This document shows positions 34,300 through 42,834 of a stretch of DNA of 64,000 bases, in pieces. The stretch's first letter is position 1. Each line of letters opens with the position of its first letter. Below the pieces are notes generated by a model, which worked only from the letters and a program-made list of their open reading frames with translations, was not told the origin of the DNA and did no database searches. The stretch lies in NCBI RefSeq assembly GCF_003261175.1, contig NZ_QLNP01000099.1, positions 1 to 64,000 of the forward strand. The letters run 5' to 3'. Origin of the DNA: Arthrobacter globiformis (lineage in GTDB: Bacteria; Actinomycetota; Actinomycetes; Actinomycetales; Micrococcaceae). The position numbers were made by a program, and so were the translations under genes.

Positions 34300-35424
34300 T
34301 TAGGCCCGCTCGAGCAGGACCATCACTTCGTAGTGCGTGGTTTGCGGGAACATGTCCAGCACCCTGGCCCGTCGTGCGGTGAACGTGGGGAGTGCCGCCA
34401 GGTCGCGGGCGAGTGACTGCGCATTGCAGCTGGAGTAAACAACGTGCTTCACGGAGGAGGATTCCAGCCAGCCGCACAGTTCCTTGCCGATGCCGCGCCG
34501 CGGCGGATTGACGATAACCAGTTCCGGCGCCTGGTCCGCGGCGACGGCAAAGGCCGTGGCATCGCCCGCCTGGAAGTCCATGCGCTCCAGCCCTGCCTCG
34601 TCGCTGCTGAGCTTGGCCGACACAATGGCTTCGCGGCTGGTTTCAATCCCGGTGACTTCGCGGGAGGGATCCGCGCAATGCAGGGCAAAGCCGCCCACGC
34701 CGCAGTACAGGTCCCACACTGACGACGGTGCCAGTTCGTTGACCCATTCGCGACCCTGCCGGTACAGGGCTGCCGCCATGTCGCTGTTCGTCTGGAAGAA
34801 ACTCTGCGGCCGGAGGTGGAGGTCGAGGTCATTGACGCGCATCCGCAGCGTCGACTGCTCGGTGAGCAGGATCTCGCGGTCGCCTTCCAGGACCGCCTTG
34901 TGCTCCGGGTGCAGGTTGACGGAGACAACCTTCACCTGCGGCAGGGATGCCAGGAGGGTGGGGAGGTGCTCCCGGATGCGCGGCACAAGCTTTTCCGAAC
35001 GCAGGACCAGGCGCAGCATGATCTCGCCGTCGGGGGACTCGGTGATGATCAGGTGCTTGAGCTCGCCGCTGCGCCGGGGGACATCGTAGGGCGTAAGGTT
35101 GGCCCGGCTGATGAAGGCTGCCAGGACGGGAAAGCAGGCGAGCAACCCGGGCGAGCAGACGCCGCACTCGCGCAGGTCGACGCCGCGGCCTTCGGCGCCA
35201 AGGATCCCGATGGTGGGGTTCTTGGCCGTTCCGGCCACCACCATCTTGGCCTTGTTGCGGAAGCCGGACTCACGGCTCCCGATAGGCGGCAGCCACTCCG
35301 CGGACGTGTGGGCGGAGAGAAGTGTCTGGCAGTGCAGCTGCTTGCCGGCCAGCTGCTCGTCATAGGGCCGGCCCATGTGGGTGCAGGAAAGGCAGCGGGC
35401 GGCATCGAAGTAGGAACATTGCAT
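34300..35424 (-). CDS. rlmC: 23S rRNA (uracil-C5)-methyltransferase, RlmC/RumB-like
   Basis: A 374-residue SAM-dependent methyltransferase. N-terminal cysteines (CSYFDAARCLSC, then CGVC near residue 87) form the iron-sulfur site of the RumB/TrmA family. The methyltransferase core has SFFQTNSDMAAALYR, VWDLYCGVGGFALHCADPSR, VIVNPPRRGIGKELC and the catalytic Cys in VVYSSCNAQSLARDL. No TRAM domain, which favours RlmC (U747) over RlmD. It starts exactly at the Cys-rich region, as in homologues. Next to rnz. Confidence 0.92.
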   Translation of the reverse strand: MQCSYFDAARCLSCTHMGRPYDEQLAGKQLHCQTLLSAHTSAEWLPPIGSRESGFRNKAKMVVAGTAKNPTIGILGAEGRGVDLRECGVCSPGLLACFPVLAAFISRANLTPYDVPRRSGELKHLIITESPDGEIMLRLVLRSEKLVPRIREHLPTLLASLPQVKVVSVNLHPEHKAVLEGDREILLTEQSTLRMRVNDLDLHLRPQSFFQTNSDMAAALYRQGREWVNELAPSSVWDLYCGVGGFALHCADPSREVTGIETSREAIVSAKLSSDEAGLERMDFQAGDATAFAVAADQAPELVIVNPPRRGIGKELCGWLESSSVKHVVYSSCNAQSLARDLAALPTFTARRARVLDMFPQTTHYEVMVLLERA

Positions 35425-35469
35425 GTCTGGTTAATTCTACTTTTTCTGTGGGCTTCTTCTGGCCGCGGG

Positions 35470-36363
35470 TCAGGACGGCGGCCGCTGCCGCCTGGGAAGG
35501 CTGATCCGGTCCAGATCGTTGGCAGGTACGACGGCGGTCCCTCCTGCGCGGGCCCGGGCCTGCTCGGCCAGGACATCCACGTCGCCGTACCGGGAGGAAA
35601 AGTGGGTGAGGACCAGCTTTCCGGCGCCGCCGTTGGCGGCCAGATCCCCGGCCTGCCCGGCCGTGAGGTGCGCGTACTGCGCCGCCAACGCGGCGTCGTC
35701 GTCGCTGAACGTTGATTCCGCGACGAGGAGATCGACGCCGTCGGCCAAGCCCTCGGCTCCCTCGCACGGGGCGGTGTCCATGATGAAGGCAAAGCACTGG
35801 CCGGCGCGCGGAATGCTGACATCCTCAAGCCGCACACCCCGCAGGACCCCCTCCCGCTGCAGACGGCCCGCGTCCGGGCCCGTGATGCCTGCCGCCGCCA
35901 GCCGCTCCGGCAGCATGGTCCTGCCATCCGGCTCCTTCAGCCGGTAGCCATAGGTTTCAATCCGGTGGCGCAAGGGCCGCACTTCGAGCCCCGGGGCGAT
36001 TTCCCCGGCATCCGAGTGGGGTCGCAGGCGGAGGTCGATGCCGGGCGAGGCCACGGAGACAAGTGCCCGGACAACGTCTTCCCCGGACGCGGGATAGTGC
36101 AGATGCACCGGGTGCTTCACGCCGTCCAGGGACATGCGGGACAGCACACCGGGAAGCCCGTAGCAATGGTCACCGTGAACATGGGTCAGGCAGATGCGGG
36201 TGATCTGGTTGGCAGAAACACCGGCATGGATCATCTGCCGCTGCGTGCCCTCGCCGGGATCGAAGAGGAGGCCCTCGCCGTCCCAGCGCAGCAGGTACCC
36301 GTTGTGGTTGCGCGTTCGCGTCGGGACCTGCGATGCGGTGCCAAGGACGACGAGTTCGCGCAT
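35470..36363 (-). CDS. rnz: Ribonuclease Z
   Basis: A metallo-beta-lactamase-fold endonuclease of 297 residues that trims tRNA 3' ends. MRELVVLGTASQVPTRTRNH and LLFDPGEGTQRQM open the fold, ICLTHVHGDHCYGLPG is the zinc site, FAFIMDTAPCEGA and LVAESTFSDDD follow, and VLTHFSSRY is the late His motif. The ATG at 36363 is used; extra upstream in-frame codons have no homology. It precedes rlmC by 45 bases, so both RNA-modifying genes may be co-transcribed. Confidence 0.92.
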   Translation of the reverse strand: MRELVVLGTASQVPTRTRNHNGYLLRWDGEGLLFDPGEGTQRQMIHAGVSANQITRICLTHVHGDHCYGLPGVLSRMSLDGVKHPVHLHYPASGEDVVRALVSVASPGIDLRLRPHSDAGEIAPGLEVRPLRHRIETYGYRLKEPDGRTMLPERLAAAGITGPDAGRLQREGVLRGVRLEDVSIPRAGQCFAFIMDTAPCEGAEGLADGVDLLVAESTFSDDDAALAAQYAHLTAGQAGDLAANGGAGKLVLTHFSSRYGDVDVLAEQARARAGGTAVVPANDLDRISLPRRQRPPS

Positions 36364-36592
36364 GTCACCGAGTGTCTCACAGGCCGGGCGGTCGGTAGAC
36401 GGGGCGCCGGGAACAGCTGCGCTCGCAGGCATCCGCGCCCTCAGTTGCCAATATTCGGCCTTCCACCCATCCACCGGCGATGTGGCAACGAATACAGCTT
36501 GAACCAACCGTTTCGGAGCCCCGTGCTGGCCTCGGAATGTAACCGCTGTAGCCGAACGGCGGTCCATTCACGCGTGCGAAAAGAGCCCACCT

Positions 36593-36847
36593 GTGGCTGA
36601 CAGACAGCTTGACCAGTTCCTCATGGAGGCCACTGCCTCCGACGACTGCTCCGGATTCACCCTCGGGCCGGACCCCCTGTACGGCTTGTACACCAGCTGG
36701 TGTCATGTCACCGGTGCCGTGCCATACCTGGAGGAGGTCTTCTGGGAAGGTATGCAAGGGCGCCTAAGCCCAGAACCGAACGGCCTCCGCATGAAAGGCC
36801 CGGCAGCTGCGGACTACATCCTCGCCAGCTATCCGGCGTCGGTCTGA
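36593..36847 (+). CDS. Small conserved hypothetical protein
   Basis: An 84-residue protein starting at GTG 36593 and containing ATASDDCSGFTLGPDPLYGL, YTSWCHVTGAVP and a C-terminal KGPAAADYILASYPASV. The composition and the Tyr-Gly-Leu-Tyr/Trp-Cys motif suggest a small folded domain, reminiscent of unnamed proteins in Arthrobacter relatives. No function assigned. It ends 50 bases before a strong hairpin. Confidence 0.65.
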   Translation: MADRQLDQFLMEATASDDCSGFTLGPDPLYGLYTSWCHVTGAVPYLEEVFWEGMQGRLSPEPNGLRMKGPAAADYILASYPASV

Positions 36848-36897
36848 ACATGGAGCGGGATCCCATGCGTTCCAGGACCTGAACAGCAGCAAAGCGC

Positions 36898-36945
36898 ATT
36901 GAGCACCGAGGGTGCCCGCCAATGCGGACACCCTCGGTGCTCAAT
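36898..36945. terminator. Bidirectional hairpin terminator
   Basis: ATTGAGCACCGAGGGTG (36898-36914) is perfectly complementary to CACCCTCGGTGCTCAAT (36929-36945). The 14-base loop can form an extra CCGC/GCGG stem. It separates the convergent gene at 36593 and the GH16 gene. Confidence 0.8.
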
Positions 36946-36964
36946 GTCGGCTTCGGCGGGTTGT

Positions 36965-38077
36965 CTACTTGTAGACGCGCACCCAGTCGACCTGCATCCA
37001 GGAAGGCGTGGTGCTGGAACCGTCAGGGAACCAGTCGAGCTGCAGCGTCTGGTGCACGCTGCCGGAGGGCTGGTGCGCCGGGTTCGTATCGGTGAACGTC
37101 TTCACGCCGTCGATGTAGCCTGTGATGCCGGCGGGAGTCCACTCCACCGCGTAGTTGTGCCACTGGGTGGTGTCAACAGCCTTGCTGGCGTAAGTCTGTT
37201 TGGTGCCGCTGCACGCATAGTGCAGGAAGAACTTCACCAGGGTTGTATCCGAGGTGCTCTCGGCGTAGTCAATCTCGTCACAGGTCGAGGACGCGGTGAC
37301 CGGATTGAGAATGAGGACGGGGTGGTATTCGGAATCCCGCCGGTTCGTCTTCATGCGGGTCTCCCAGCGGCCGTACTTCTGGTTGGCAAACTTTGCCGAC
37401 ATGCCGCCGGTGGTACCCGTCGAATCTCCGCTGACGGTTGCCGCGCCGTTGGCCACCGACCACGCCTTGGGGCTGCGGATACCCTTGCCCGCATGGCCGG
37501 GGCTGTTGTAGACGCTCCACTTGGTGCGGTCCGGTGTTCCGGCGTAGTTGAATTCGTCGCCGGCCACAACCGAACCCCAGCCAAGGGCGGTGGCGGCCTG
37601 CGTGCCGCTGCCAGCGGCGGGGGCCACGGCGCCGGCGGCCGCAGCAGGCTGAACGGGAGCCGCCGGCGCCTTCGGCGCAGCGGCTGTTGCGGGTACGGTC
37701 GTGGCGGGAGAAACGGCGGCAGGAGCGACGACGGCTGGCGCTGCCTTTGCGGGAGCAGCAGCAACGGCTGCCGGCACAGCGGCGGGTGCCGTCTTGGCCG
37801 CTGCCGTCTTGGTTGCTGCTGCCTTTGCGGCGGCAGCCTTCGCCGCTGCTGCCTTCGACGCTGCCGCCTTGGTTGCCGCAGTCTTTGCCGCTGCCGCCTT
37901 GGCGGCGTGGGCCGATACGGTCTTGGCGGAAGCCGACTCGGAGGCCTGGCTTGTCGATGCCGTTCCCACGGCGGCGGCAGCCTGACCGGCAGCCTGTTCC
38001 GTGGAGGGAGCGAGGCCGCATCCGGTCAGTGAAAGTGCGCCGATGCTGATGGCAATGGCTATGTTCTTCTTAAGCAA
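36965..38077 (-). CDS. Secreted GH16-family glucanase lipoprotein
   Basis: A 370-residue lipoprotein. The signal ends in IGALSLTGCG (lipobox LTGC). About 60 residues of Ala/Lys repeats (AAAAKTAATKAAASKAAAAK) and an Ala/Pro-rich segment form a tether. The catalytic domain has WSVYNSPGHAGKG, RWETRMKTNRRDSEYHPVLI and the GH16 signature DEIDYAE (near residue 268) with its two Glu and one Asp. It likely cleaves a beta-1,3/1,4-glucan or similar surface polysaccharide. The start is TTG 38077, six bases after GGAGG. Confidence 0.86.
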   Translation of the reverse strand: MLKKNIAIAISIGALSLTGCGLAPSTEQAAGQAAAAVGTASTSQASESASAKTVSAHAAKAAAAKTAATKAAASKAAAAKAAAAKAAATKTAAAKTAPAAVPAAVAAAPAKAAPAVVAPAAVSPATTVPATAAAPKAPAAPVQPAAAAGAVAPAAGSGTQAATALGWGSVVAGDEFNYAGTPDRTKWSVYNSPGHAGKGIRSPKAWSVANGAATVSGDSTGTTGGMSAKFANQKYGRWETRMKTNRRDSEYHPVLILNPVTASSTCDEIDYAESTSDTTLVKFFLHYACSGTKQTYASKAVDTTQWHNYAVEWTPAGITGYIDGVKTFTDTNPAHQPSGSVHQTLQLDWFPDGSSTTPSWMQVDWVRVYK

Positions 38078-38465
38078 AAGACCCCTCCGGGCACACGGCT
38101 GCCGCGCAGAAGGCAGCCACAATCTAGGTGGTAAAGAAAAGCACGAAGCGATTCTGGGCCCCGGTCGACGGGGCCGGAGCAGCCGAGTTGCCGCTCTGCG
38201 CATCCGGAGTCCAGCGGGGGCCTCCGGGGCCCCAGTGGGGCCGTCCCCTGGGGAACAGGTGTCAACGTTACTTGATCGTTACCAAGGCCCGCAAAACACC
38301 GGGAAGGCCGCAGCCCGGGCCGTGCAACCGCTTCCCCGCACCGACCTGCGGGAACACTTTTATGACGGCGACCGGAAACAAGGCGTCACCCGGTGGTCAC
38401 CGATAAGCGCCGGGGCCAGGAAAGATGAGTTGGACTGCCCGGCGCCCGGCGGAAAGAATGAGCGG
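38078..38465. other. Divergent intergenic region with 11-base direct repeat
   Basis: No gene is seen. GTTAC-TTGATC-GTTAC at 38267-38282 is a direct repeat at 11-base spacing, about one helical turn, which is how GlnR and PhoP half-sites are arranged in actinobacteria. It lies between the GH16 and AlkD-like gene starts. Confidence 0.35.
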
Positions 38466-39125
38466 ATGAGTGCTGGCGGCGAGTTCGTGGATGACACCCT
38501 GCAGCGTGAGGCTTCGTGGTACCGGGCCGAGGACATGCGCCACCGGTTCGGCAGCGGGATGCAGTACTACGGCGCGTCGGTCGGCGCGGTGCGCGGAACG
38601 GTCCGCGATGTTCTGCGCCGCCATGCCGGCCTGACCCACGATGAGATCACCGCCCTGAGTTCAGAACTGTGGGAGGTTCCTGTTTACGAGCGGCGCCTGG
38701 CCGCCGTCGTGCTCCTGCAATCCAAGCTGGAGTTGCTGACCAATTCCGACCTGACGCGCATGGAGGGCTTTGTGCGGGACGCACACATGCCAACGCTCGT
38801 GGACCCGCTCGCCGTCGACGTCGTTGGTCCGCTGATGGAAAGGCTCGGGGGCCAGGCGCGTGTGCGTGCGGACGCGGTGCTGGACCGGTGGGCGGGGGAC
38901 CCGGATGTCTGGCTCCGCCGCGCGTCGCTGATGGCGCCCCTGCGGGCACTTCGATCGGGTGGGGGCGACTGGGACGGGTTCGTCCGCCGCGCCAGGGCCG
39001 CCGCTGAAGTAGTACTACCGGAGACAACGACGGCGGACAGCTGCGCGGACCGGGAGGCCGTTGACGTGGTGCTGGACGCGGTGGCGGAGCGAAGGCCGGA
39101 GCTCCGGCTCTCCTTCCGCCGCTAG
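38466..39125 (+). CDS. AlkD-like DNA alkylation repair protein
   Basis: A HEAT-repeat-like helical protein of 219 residues. The pattern MQYYGASVGAVRGTVRDVLR, LSSELWEVPVYERRLAAVVL, VLDRWAGDPDVWLRRASLMA and the C-terminal helices match DNA alkylation repair enzymes (AlkD), which remove N3- and N7-alkylated purines without base flipping. The ATG at 38466 is used. It converges with amt, 37 bases between stops. Confidence 0.8.
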   Translation: MSAGGEFVDDTLQREASWYRAEDMRHRFGSGMQYYGASVGAVRGTVRDVLRRHAGLTHDEITALSSELWEVPVYERRLAAVVLLQSKLELLTNSDLTRMEGFVRDAHMPTLVDPLAVDVVGPLMERLGGQARVRADAVLDRWAGDPDVWLRRASLMAPLRALRSGGGDWDGFVRRARAAAEVVLPETTTADSCADREAVDVVLDAVAERRPELRLSFRR

Positions 39126-39162
39126 AAGCGGTCCTGCGACAGCCGAAGTGACAGCGGGACTA

Positions 39163-40533
39163 CTAGACGGAAGCCGGTGCCGGCTGCAGTTCCTCTGCCG
39201 TCTCGGGCGAGACGGCGTCATCTGCGGCCGCGTTACCCGGCGTGCCTGCAGGGCGAAGGACCGGAGACGCGCCGATGTGCTGGCGGAGCGGGTGAAACTG
39301 GCTGTGCCCCATGCTGCCGAACTCGTAGGCGCTCTCGGCGTGCTCGGACCGGTCGACGCCGGCAACTTCGGCCTCGTGGCTGACGCGGAAGCCAATGGTC
39401 TTGTGGATCGCGATGCCGATAATTGCGGTCATCAGCCCGGAGAGTGCGAGCGTGATGAGTACGGCAACGGTCTGGGCGATGAGCTGCTGAACGCCGCCGC
39501 CGTAGAAGAGCCCGCCGCCTTCGCCGTTCACGGGCAGGGCGATAAAGCCGAGGGCGAGGGTGCCCACCAGGCCGGAGCCCAGGTGTACGCCGACCACGTC
39601 CAGGGAGTCGTCGAAGCCGTACTTGAACTTCAGTTCGACGAAGAGTGCAGACGCCACGCCCGACACCAGGCCCAGGCCGATGGCGGCCACTGGGCTGATG
39701 TTGGCGCACGACGGCGTGATGGCCACGAGGCCGGCAACGGCACCGGACGCTGCGCCCAGGGAGGTGGGGTGGCCGTGGCGGACCTTCTCCGCGAGGAGCC
39801 AGCTCAGCATGGCGGCGCAAGGCGTAACCAGGGTGTTGACCCAGATCAGTCCGGCCTGCTCTGCCGTGGTGGCGGCGCCGGCATTGAAGCCGAACCAGCC
39901 GAACCAGAGGAGGCCGGCGCCGAGCATGATGAACGGGACGTTGTGCGGCCGGTGCCCCGGGTCCCTTCCGAAACCGTGGCGCTTGCCGACAATCAGAGCA
40001 AGTACGAGAGCGGCAACGCCGGAACTGATTTCGACGACGGCGCCGCCGGCGAAGTCGATGACCTGGCCAAAGACGGCGGTCACTGCTCCGCCCTGGCTCA
40101 TGAGGCCGCCGCCCCAGATCATGAAGGCGAGCGGGCAGTAGACGGCCGTGATCCAGATCGGCACGAAGAGGACCCAGGCGGTGAACTTGGCGCGGTCGGC
40201 GATCGCACCGCTGATGAGGGCCACAGTGAGGATCGCAAAGGTTCCGGCGAAGCCTGCCTTGATGAGGTCGGGAGTGCCCATGAGGCCGCTCAGGCCGAAG
40301 CTGGCGAACGGGTTGCCGAACAGGCCCAGGACGCCTTCGCCGGTGCTCATGGAGTAGCCCCACAGCACCCAGACGACGCCCACGATGCCGGCGGAGACGA
40401 AGCTCATCATGATCATGTTGAGCGAAGCCTTGGCGCGTGTCATGCCGCCATAGAAGAGCCCCAGTGCCGGGGTCATGAGCAGCACCAGTGCCGCCGACAC
40501 CATCATCCAAACGTTCGCCGCAGTGATTTCCAC
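39163..40533 (-). CDS. amt: Ammonium transporter Amt
   Basis: An 11-helix ammonium channel of 456 residues. Family motifs: TPALGLFYGGMTRAKASLNM, DFAGGAVVEISSGVAALVLA (with the D(F/Y)AGG and H/S substrate region), LLWFGWFGFNAGAA and GVHLGSGLVGTLALG. The cytosolic C-terminus beyond IHKTIGFRVSHEAEVAGVDR is longer than minimal. The GTG start at 40533 is set by AAGGGAAAG upstream. A GlnR-like array 85-122 bases upstream suggests nitrogen control. No glnK/glnD gene is adjacent. Confidence 0.94.
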   Translation of the reverse strand: MEITAANVWMMVSAALVLLMTPALGLFYGGMTRAKASLNMIMMSFVSAGIVGVVWVLWGYSMSTGEGVLGLFGNPFASFGLSGLMGTPDLIKAGFAGTFAILTVALISGAIADRAKFTAWVLFVPIWITAVYCPLAFMIWGGGLMSQGGAVTAVFGQVIDFAGGAVVEISSGVAALVLALIVGKRHGFGRDPGHRPHNVPFIMLGAGLLWFGWFGFNAGAATTAEQAGLIWVNTLVTPCAAMLSWLLAEKVRHGHPTSLGAASGAVAGLVAITPSCANISPVAAIGLGLVSGVASALFVELKFKYGFDDSLDVVGVHLGSGLVGTLALGFIALPVNGEGGGLFYGGGVQQLIAQTVAVLITLALSGLMTAIIGIAIHKTIGFRVSHEAEVAGVDRSEHAESAYEFGSMGHSQFHPLRQHIGASPVLRPAGTPGNAAADDAVSPETAEELQPAPASV

Positions 40534-40617
40534 GCGCTTTCCCTTCCCAGGAAACTCATCCTCTCCGCGGACCGCTGATGCCGGCGCCACGCCCCTCATT
40601 GATATTCGTGGACTTAT

Positions 40618-40655
40618 GTTTCGGGTCCGGGCGTGGCAAGTTACACGGGCGTTTC
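40618..40655 (-). promoter_or_regulatory. GlnR-box-like array upstream of amt
   Basis: Read on the coding strand the sequence is GAAAC-N6-GTAAC-N6-CGCCC-N6-GAAAC. The 11-base periodicity and three of four half-sites match the actinobacterial GlnR consensus (GTnAC-N6-GaAAC units). It lies 85-122 bases before the amt start. Assignment is inferred from consensus and target gene. Confidence 0.45.
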
Positions 40656-40944
40656 AAAAATCGCGTCTACGTAAAGCCCGCGTGACTGCAGTGTTTCGGG
40701 TTTGTTAACGGCACCTGATGGCCTGGGTGCTTTTTTGCTGGCTCAGCAGGCATATGGCCGGAAACGCGGGCAGAACCCCGTGAGCCGCGGTGAGGGCTGC
40801 CGCTGCTGCGCCGCGTTACCAGCAGATGAATGAAACATATCGACGTCCCGGTCCGTTGCCGGGGCGCCGGACGGCCTCGTCGGCCGGACCTGTTGACCGG
40901 CCTGACCTGTTGACCCGCTCGGAGCGGAGCCGCCACCATGGGAT

Positions 40945-41217
40945 ATGACTGAATCTGCAGCTACCGGCGATGACTACTTCACTGAGAATCCGCACGCGGA
41001 TGTTGCGGCGGAAGCGGGTGATGCCGCGGCGGGAGCGGACAGCTCCGCTACCGTCGAAGACATCGCCGGGGACGTGCGGGACGAGATCCGGCTGGGCCAC
41101 GTCGAGGACGAGGTGAGCCACGTGCTTGAGGAACGGCTGGACGAAGCCGGCATCAGCATGCGGCCTGAAGACGTGGACGACCTTGCCGAAGACATCGAAC
41201 GGGACGTATCCAGCTAG
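40945..41217 (+). CDS. Small acidic hypothetical protein
   Basis: A 90-residue, strongly acidic protein (VEDIAGDVRDEIRLGHVEDE, VDDLAEDIERDVSS) without Cys or membrane segments. The C-terminal half is probably helical. It ends eight bases before the DUF1810 gene and is likely co-transcribed with it. Family not recognised. Confidence 0.6.
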   Translation: MTESAATGDDYFTENPHADVAAEAGDAAAGADSSATVEDIAGDVRDEIRLGHVEDEVSHVLEERLDEAGISMRPEDVDDLAEDIERDVSS

Positions 41218-41225
41218 GGAAACCC

Positions 41226-41666
41226 ATGAACGACCCGCATAACCTGGAACGGTTCGTCGCCGCGCAGAACGACGGTGACACCTACGCCCATGCTCTGGAG
41301 GAGCTCCGCGCAGGCAGCAAGCGCAGCCACTGGATGTGGTTCGTCTTTCCCCAGATAGCGGGCCTGGGGCAAAGCGCCACCTCCAGACGGTACGCCATCG
41401 CATCCCTTGATGAAGCCCGGGCGTACCTGCAGCATCCCGTGCTTGGACCGCGGCTGATCGAGTGCGCCACCGCCGTCGATAACGTCGGCAACCGCGGCGC
41501 AGCGGAGATTTTCGGCGGCATCGATGCCCGGAAGCTTCAGTCCTCCATGACGCTGTTCCTGCGGGCGGTGCCGGACGAACAGGTGTTCCGGCGCGTCTTG
41601 GAGCACTTCTTCGGCGGGGAAGCTGACGCCTCCACCGACAGGCTGCTGGCAAGCCCGCGCACGTAA
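41226..41666 (+). CDS. DUF1810 family protein
   Basis: A 146-residue protein matching DUF1810: LERFVAAQNDGDTYAHALEE, LRAGSKRSHWMWFVFPQIAG, LGQSATSRRYAIASLDEARA, LGPRLIECATAV, IFGGIDARKLQSSMTLFL. The Trp-rich HWMWFVFPQ block is diagnostic. Biochemical role unknown. It follows the acidic small gene closely. Confidence 0.9.
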   Translation: MNDPHNLERFVAAQNDGDTYAHALEELRAGSKRSHWMWFVFPQIAGLGQSATSRRYAIASLDEARAYLQHPVLGPRLIECATAVDNVGNRGAAEIFGGIDARKLQSSMTLFLRAVPDEQVFRRVLEHFFGGEADASTDRLLASPRT

Positions 41667-41762
41667 GTGGTAGCTGCCCTTCACCGGGCCAGTTAGCGGA
41701 CCTAGACTGGGAGCACGAGCCAGCCTGCAGCCAGCGGGCTGGGCAGACGGAAGGACAGTGGC

Positions 41763-41939
41763 ATGGGTCTGGACGACAAAATCGACAACGCGGCAGAAAA
41801 GCTTGGCGGCAAGGCCAAGGAAGGGGCGGGCAAGGTTAACGACGATCCGGGCCTGGAGGCTGAGGGTAAAACCGACCAGGCCAAGGCCGATCTGAAGCAG
41901 GCCGGTGAAAAGGTCAAGGACGCCTTCAAGAAGGACTGA
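41763..41939 (+). CDS. CsbD-family stress protein
   Basis: A 58-residue, Lys/Glu/Ala-rich protein: MGLDDKIDNAAEKLGGKAKE, then GAGKVNDDPGLEAEGKTDQA and KADLKQAGEKVKDAFKKD. This is the CsbD pattern of repeated Lys-Ala-Lys and GxxxDxxxxEGK motifs. CsbD proteins are induced by general stress in many bacteria; the mechanism is unknown. GGAAGGA lies eight bases upstream of the ATG. Confidence 0.9.
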   Translation: MGLDDKIDNAAEKLGGKAKEGAGKVNDDPGLEAEGKTDQAKADLKQAGEKVKDAFKKD

Positions 41940-41940
41940 C

Positions 41941-42034
41941 CCAACAGGACCACCACGCCTGGCTCTCCGTCTCCAGCGGAGATTCGAAGGGAGTCCCGCC
42001 CTGGAAACCGCGGCAGGACCCCCTTTCCTGTTGG
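41941..42034. repeat. Long-range inverted repeat after csbD
   Basis: CCAACAGGA (41941-41949) starts just past the csbD stop and is perfectly complementary to TCCTGTTGG (42026-42034). The enclosed 76 bases contain further short hairpins such as CTCCG-TCTCCAG-CGGAG. It could be a structured 3' region or transcription terminator. Confidence 0.4.
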
Positions 42035-42143
42035 CATCCCTATAACAATTCGATGGATTCATTCCGGCATGCCTAGCGGCGGCCCTGTCCGGCGTGCAGA
42101 GTGAGGGTACCGATCCTCGGCCCAGTGATCGAAAGGCACCATC

Positions 42144-42803
42144 GTGCGCTCTGCCCCTCGCCCGCACTCGTTTGCTTTACTGGCGGCGGCCGTCGCACTA
42201 GGCCTGACCGGCTGCGGTTCCAGCCCCACGCAGGGCGTTTCGCCCGATACCCCGCCGTCCGCCGCCGCCTCGGGCACCACTGGTACCGCTGCTGGATACT
42301 CCGGAAAGCTGATCCCCTTCACGTTCCCTGACCGCCCGCTTTCCTTCCAGTACCCGGTCGAATGGCATGCCGGATATTTCGAGGGCGGTGGGAAGCCGTC
42401 GCTGTCGGGTACTGCAACCGTGTCTGACCCCCAGAGCACCAATGAACTCACCGCATATCTGGGCCAGATGGCAGACGCGGTGAGCCATCCGGTGAACAGG
42501 ACCGTCTTCGAGTCGGAACCGGTCCCGGGTCTGAGTGGGCAGCCCGCTCCTGCGGCCAACTACTCGTTCTACGTGGACCGGACGGACGGCAAGCCGACCT
42601 ACCGCATGCACCTGACGGCCGGGGCACCCGGCGAGGGCAAGTCCACCGCGCTTGACGGAATCATCCGTGTCGGAGAGGAAGTCCTTGTGGCTGAGGTGAA
42701 CTTCCAGAACACATTCGCCGATGACGACGCCGCCAAGGCCTGGCTCGCGGGGGCCGAGGGCCAGGCCTTTAAGGCGCTTCTTTTGAGCATGTCCTACCGC
42801 TAG
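42144..42803 (+). CDS. Lipoprotein of unknown function
   Basis: A 219-residue secreted lipoprotein: ALLAAAVALGLTGCGS carries lipobox LTGC, then a Ser/Thr/Pro-rich tether and a beta-rich domain (SFQYPVEWHAGYFEGG, YSFYVDRTDGKPTYRMHL, EEVLVAEVNFQNTFADDDAA). The layout recalls small PsbP/Mog1-like folds, but that is only a suggestion. GTG start 42144 with AAAGG upstream. Converges with the phosphoesterase gene. Confidence 0.78.
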   Translation: MRSAPRPHSFALLAAAVALGLTGCGSSPTQGVSPDTPPSAAASGTTGTAAGYSGKLIPFTFPDRPLSFQYPVEWHAGYFEGGGKPSLSGTATVSDPQSTNELTAYLGQMADAVSHPVNRTVFESEPVPGLSGQPAPAANYSFYVDRTDGKPTYRMHLTAGAPGEGKSTALDGIIRVGEEVLVAEVNFQNTFADDDAAKAWLAGAEGQAFKALLLSMSYR

Positions 42804-42834
42804 CAGGAGCCCTGGACCCGCCGTGCCGAAAGCC

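Noticed and set aside
40700-40745. GCACC...GGTGC hairpin followed by a run of T residues
   Set aside because: Stem of only five pairs and no gene ending upstream on that strand; too weak to list as a terminator.
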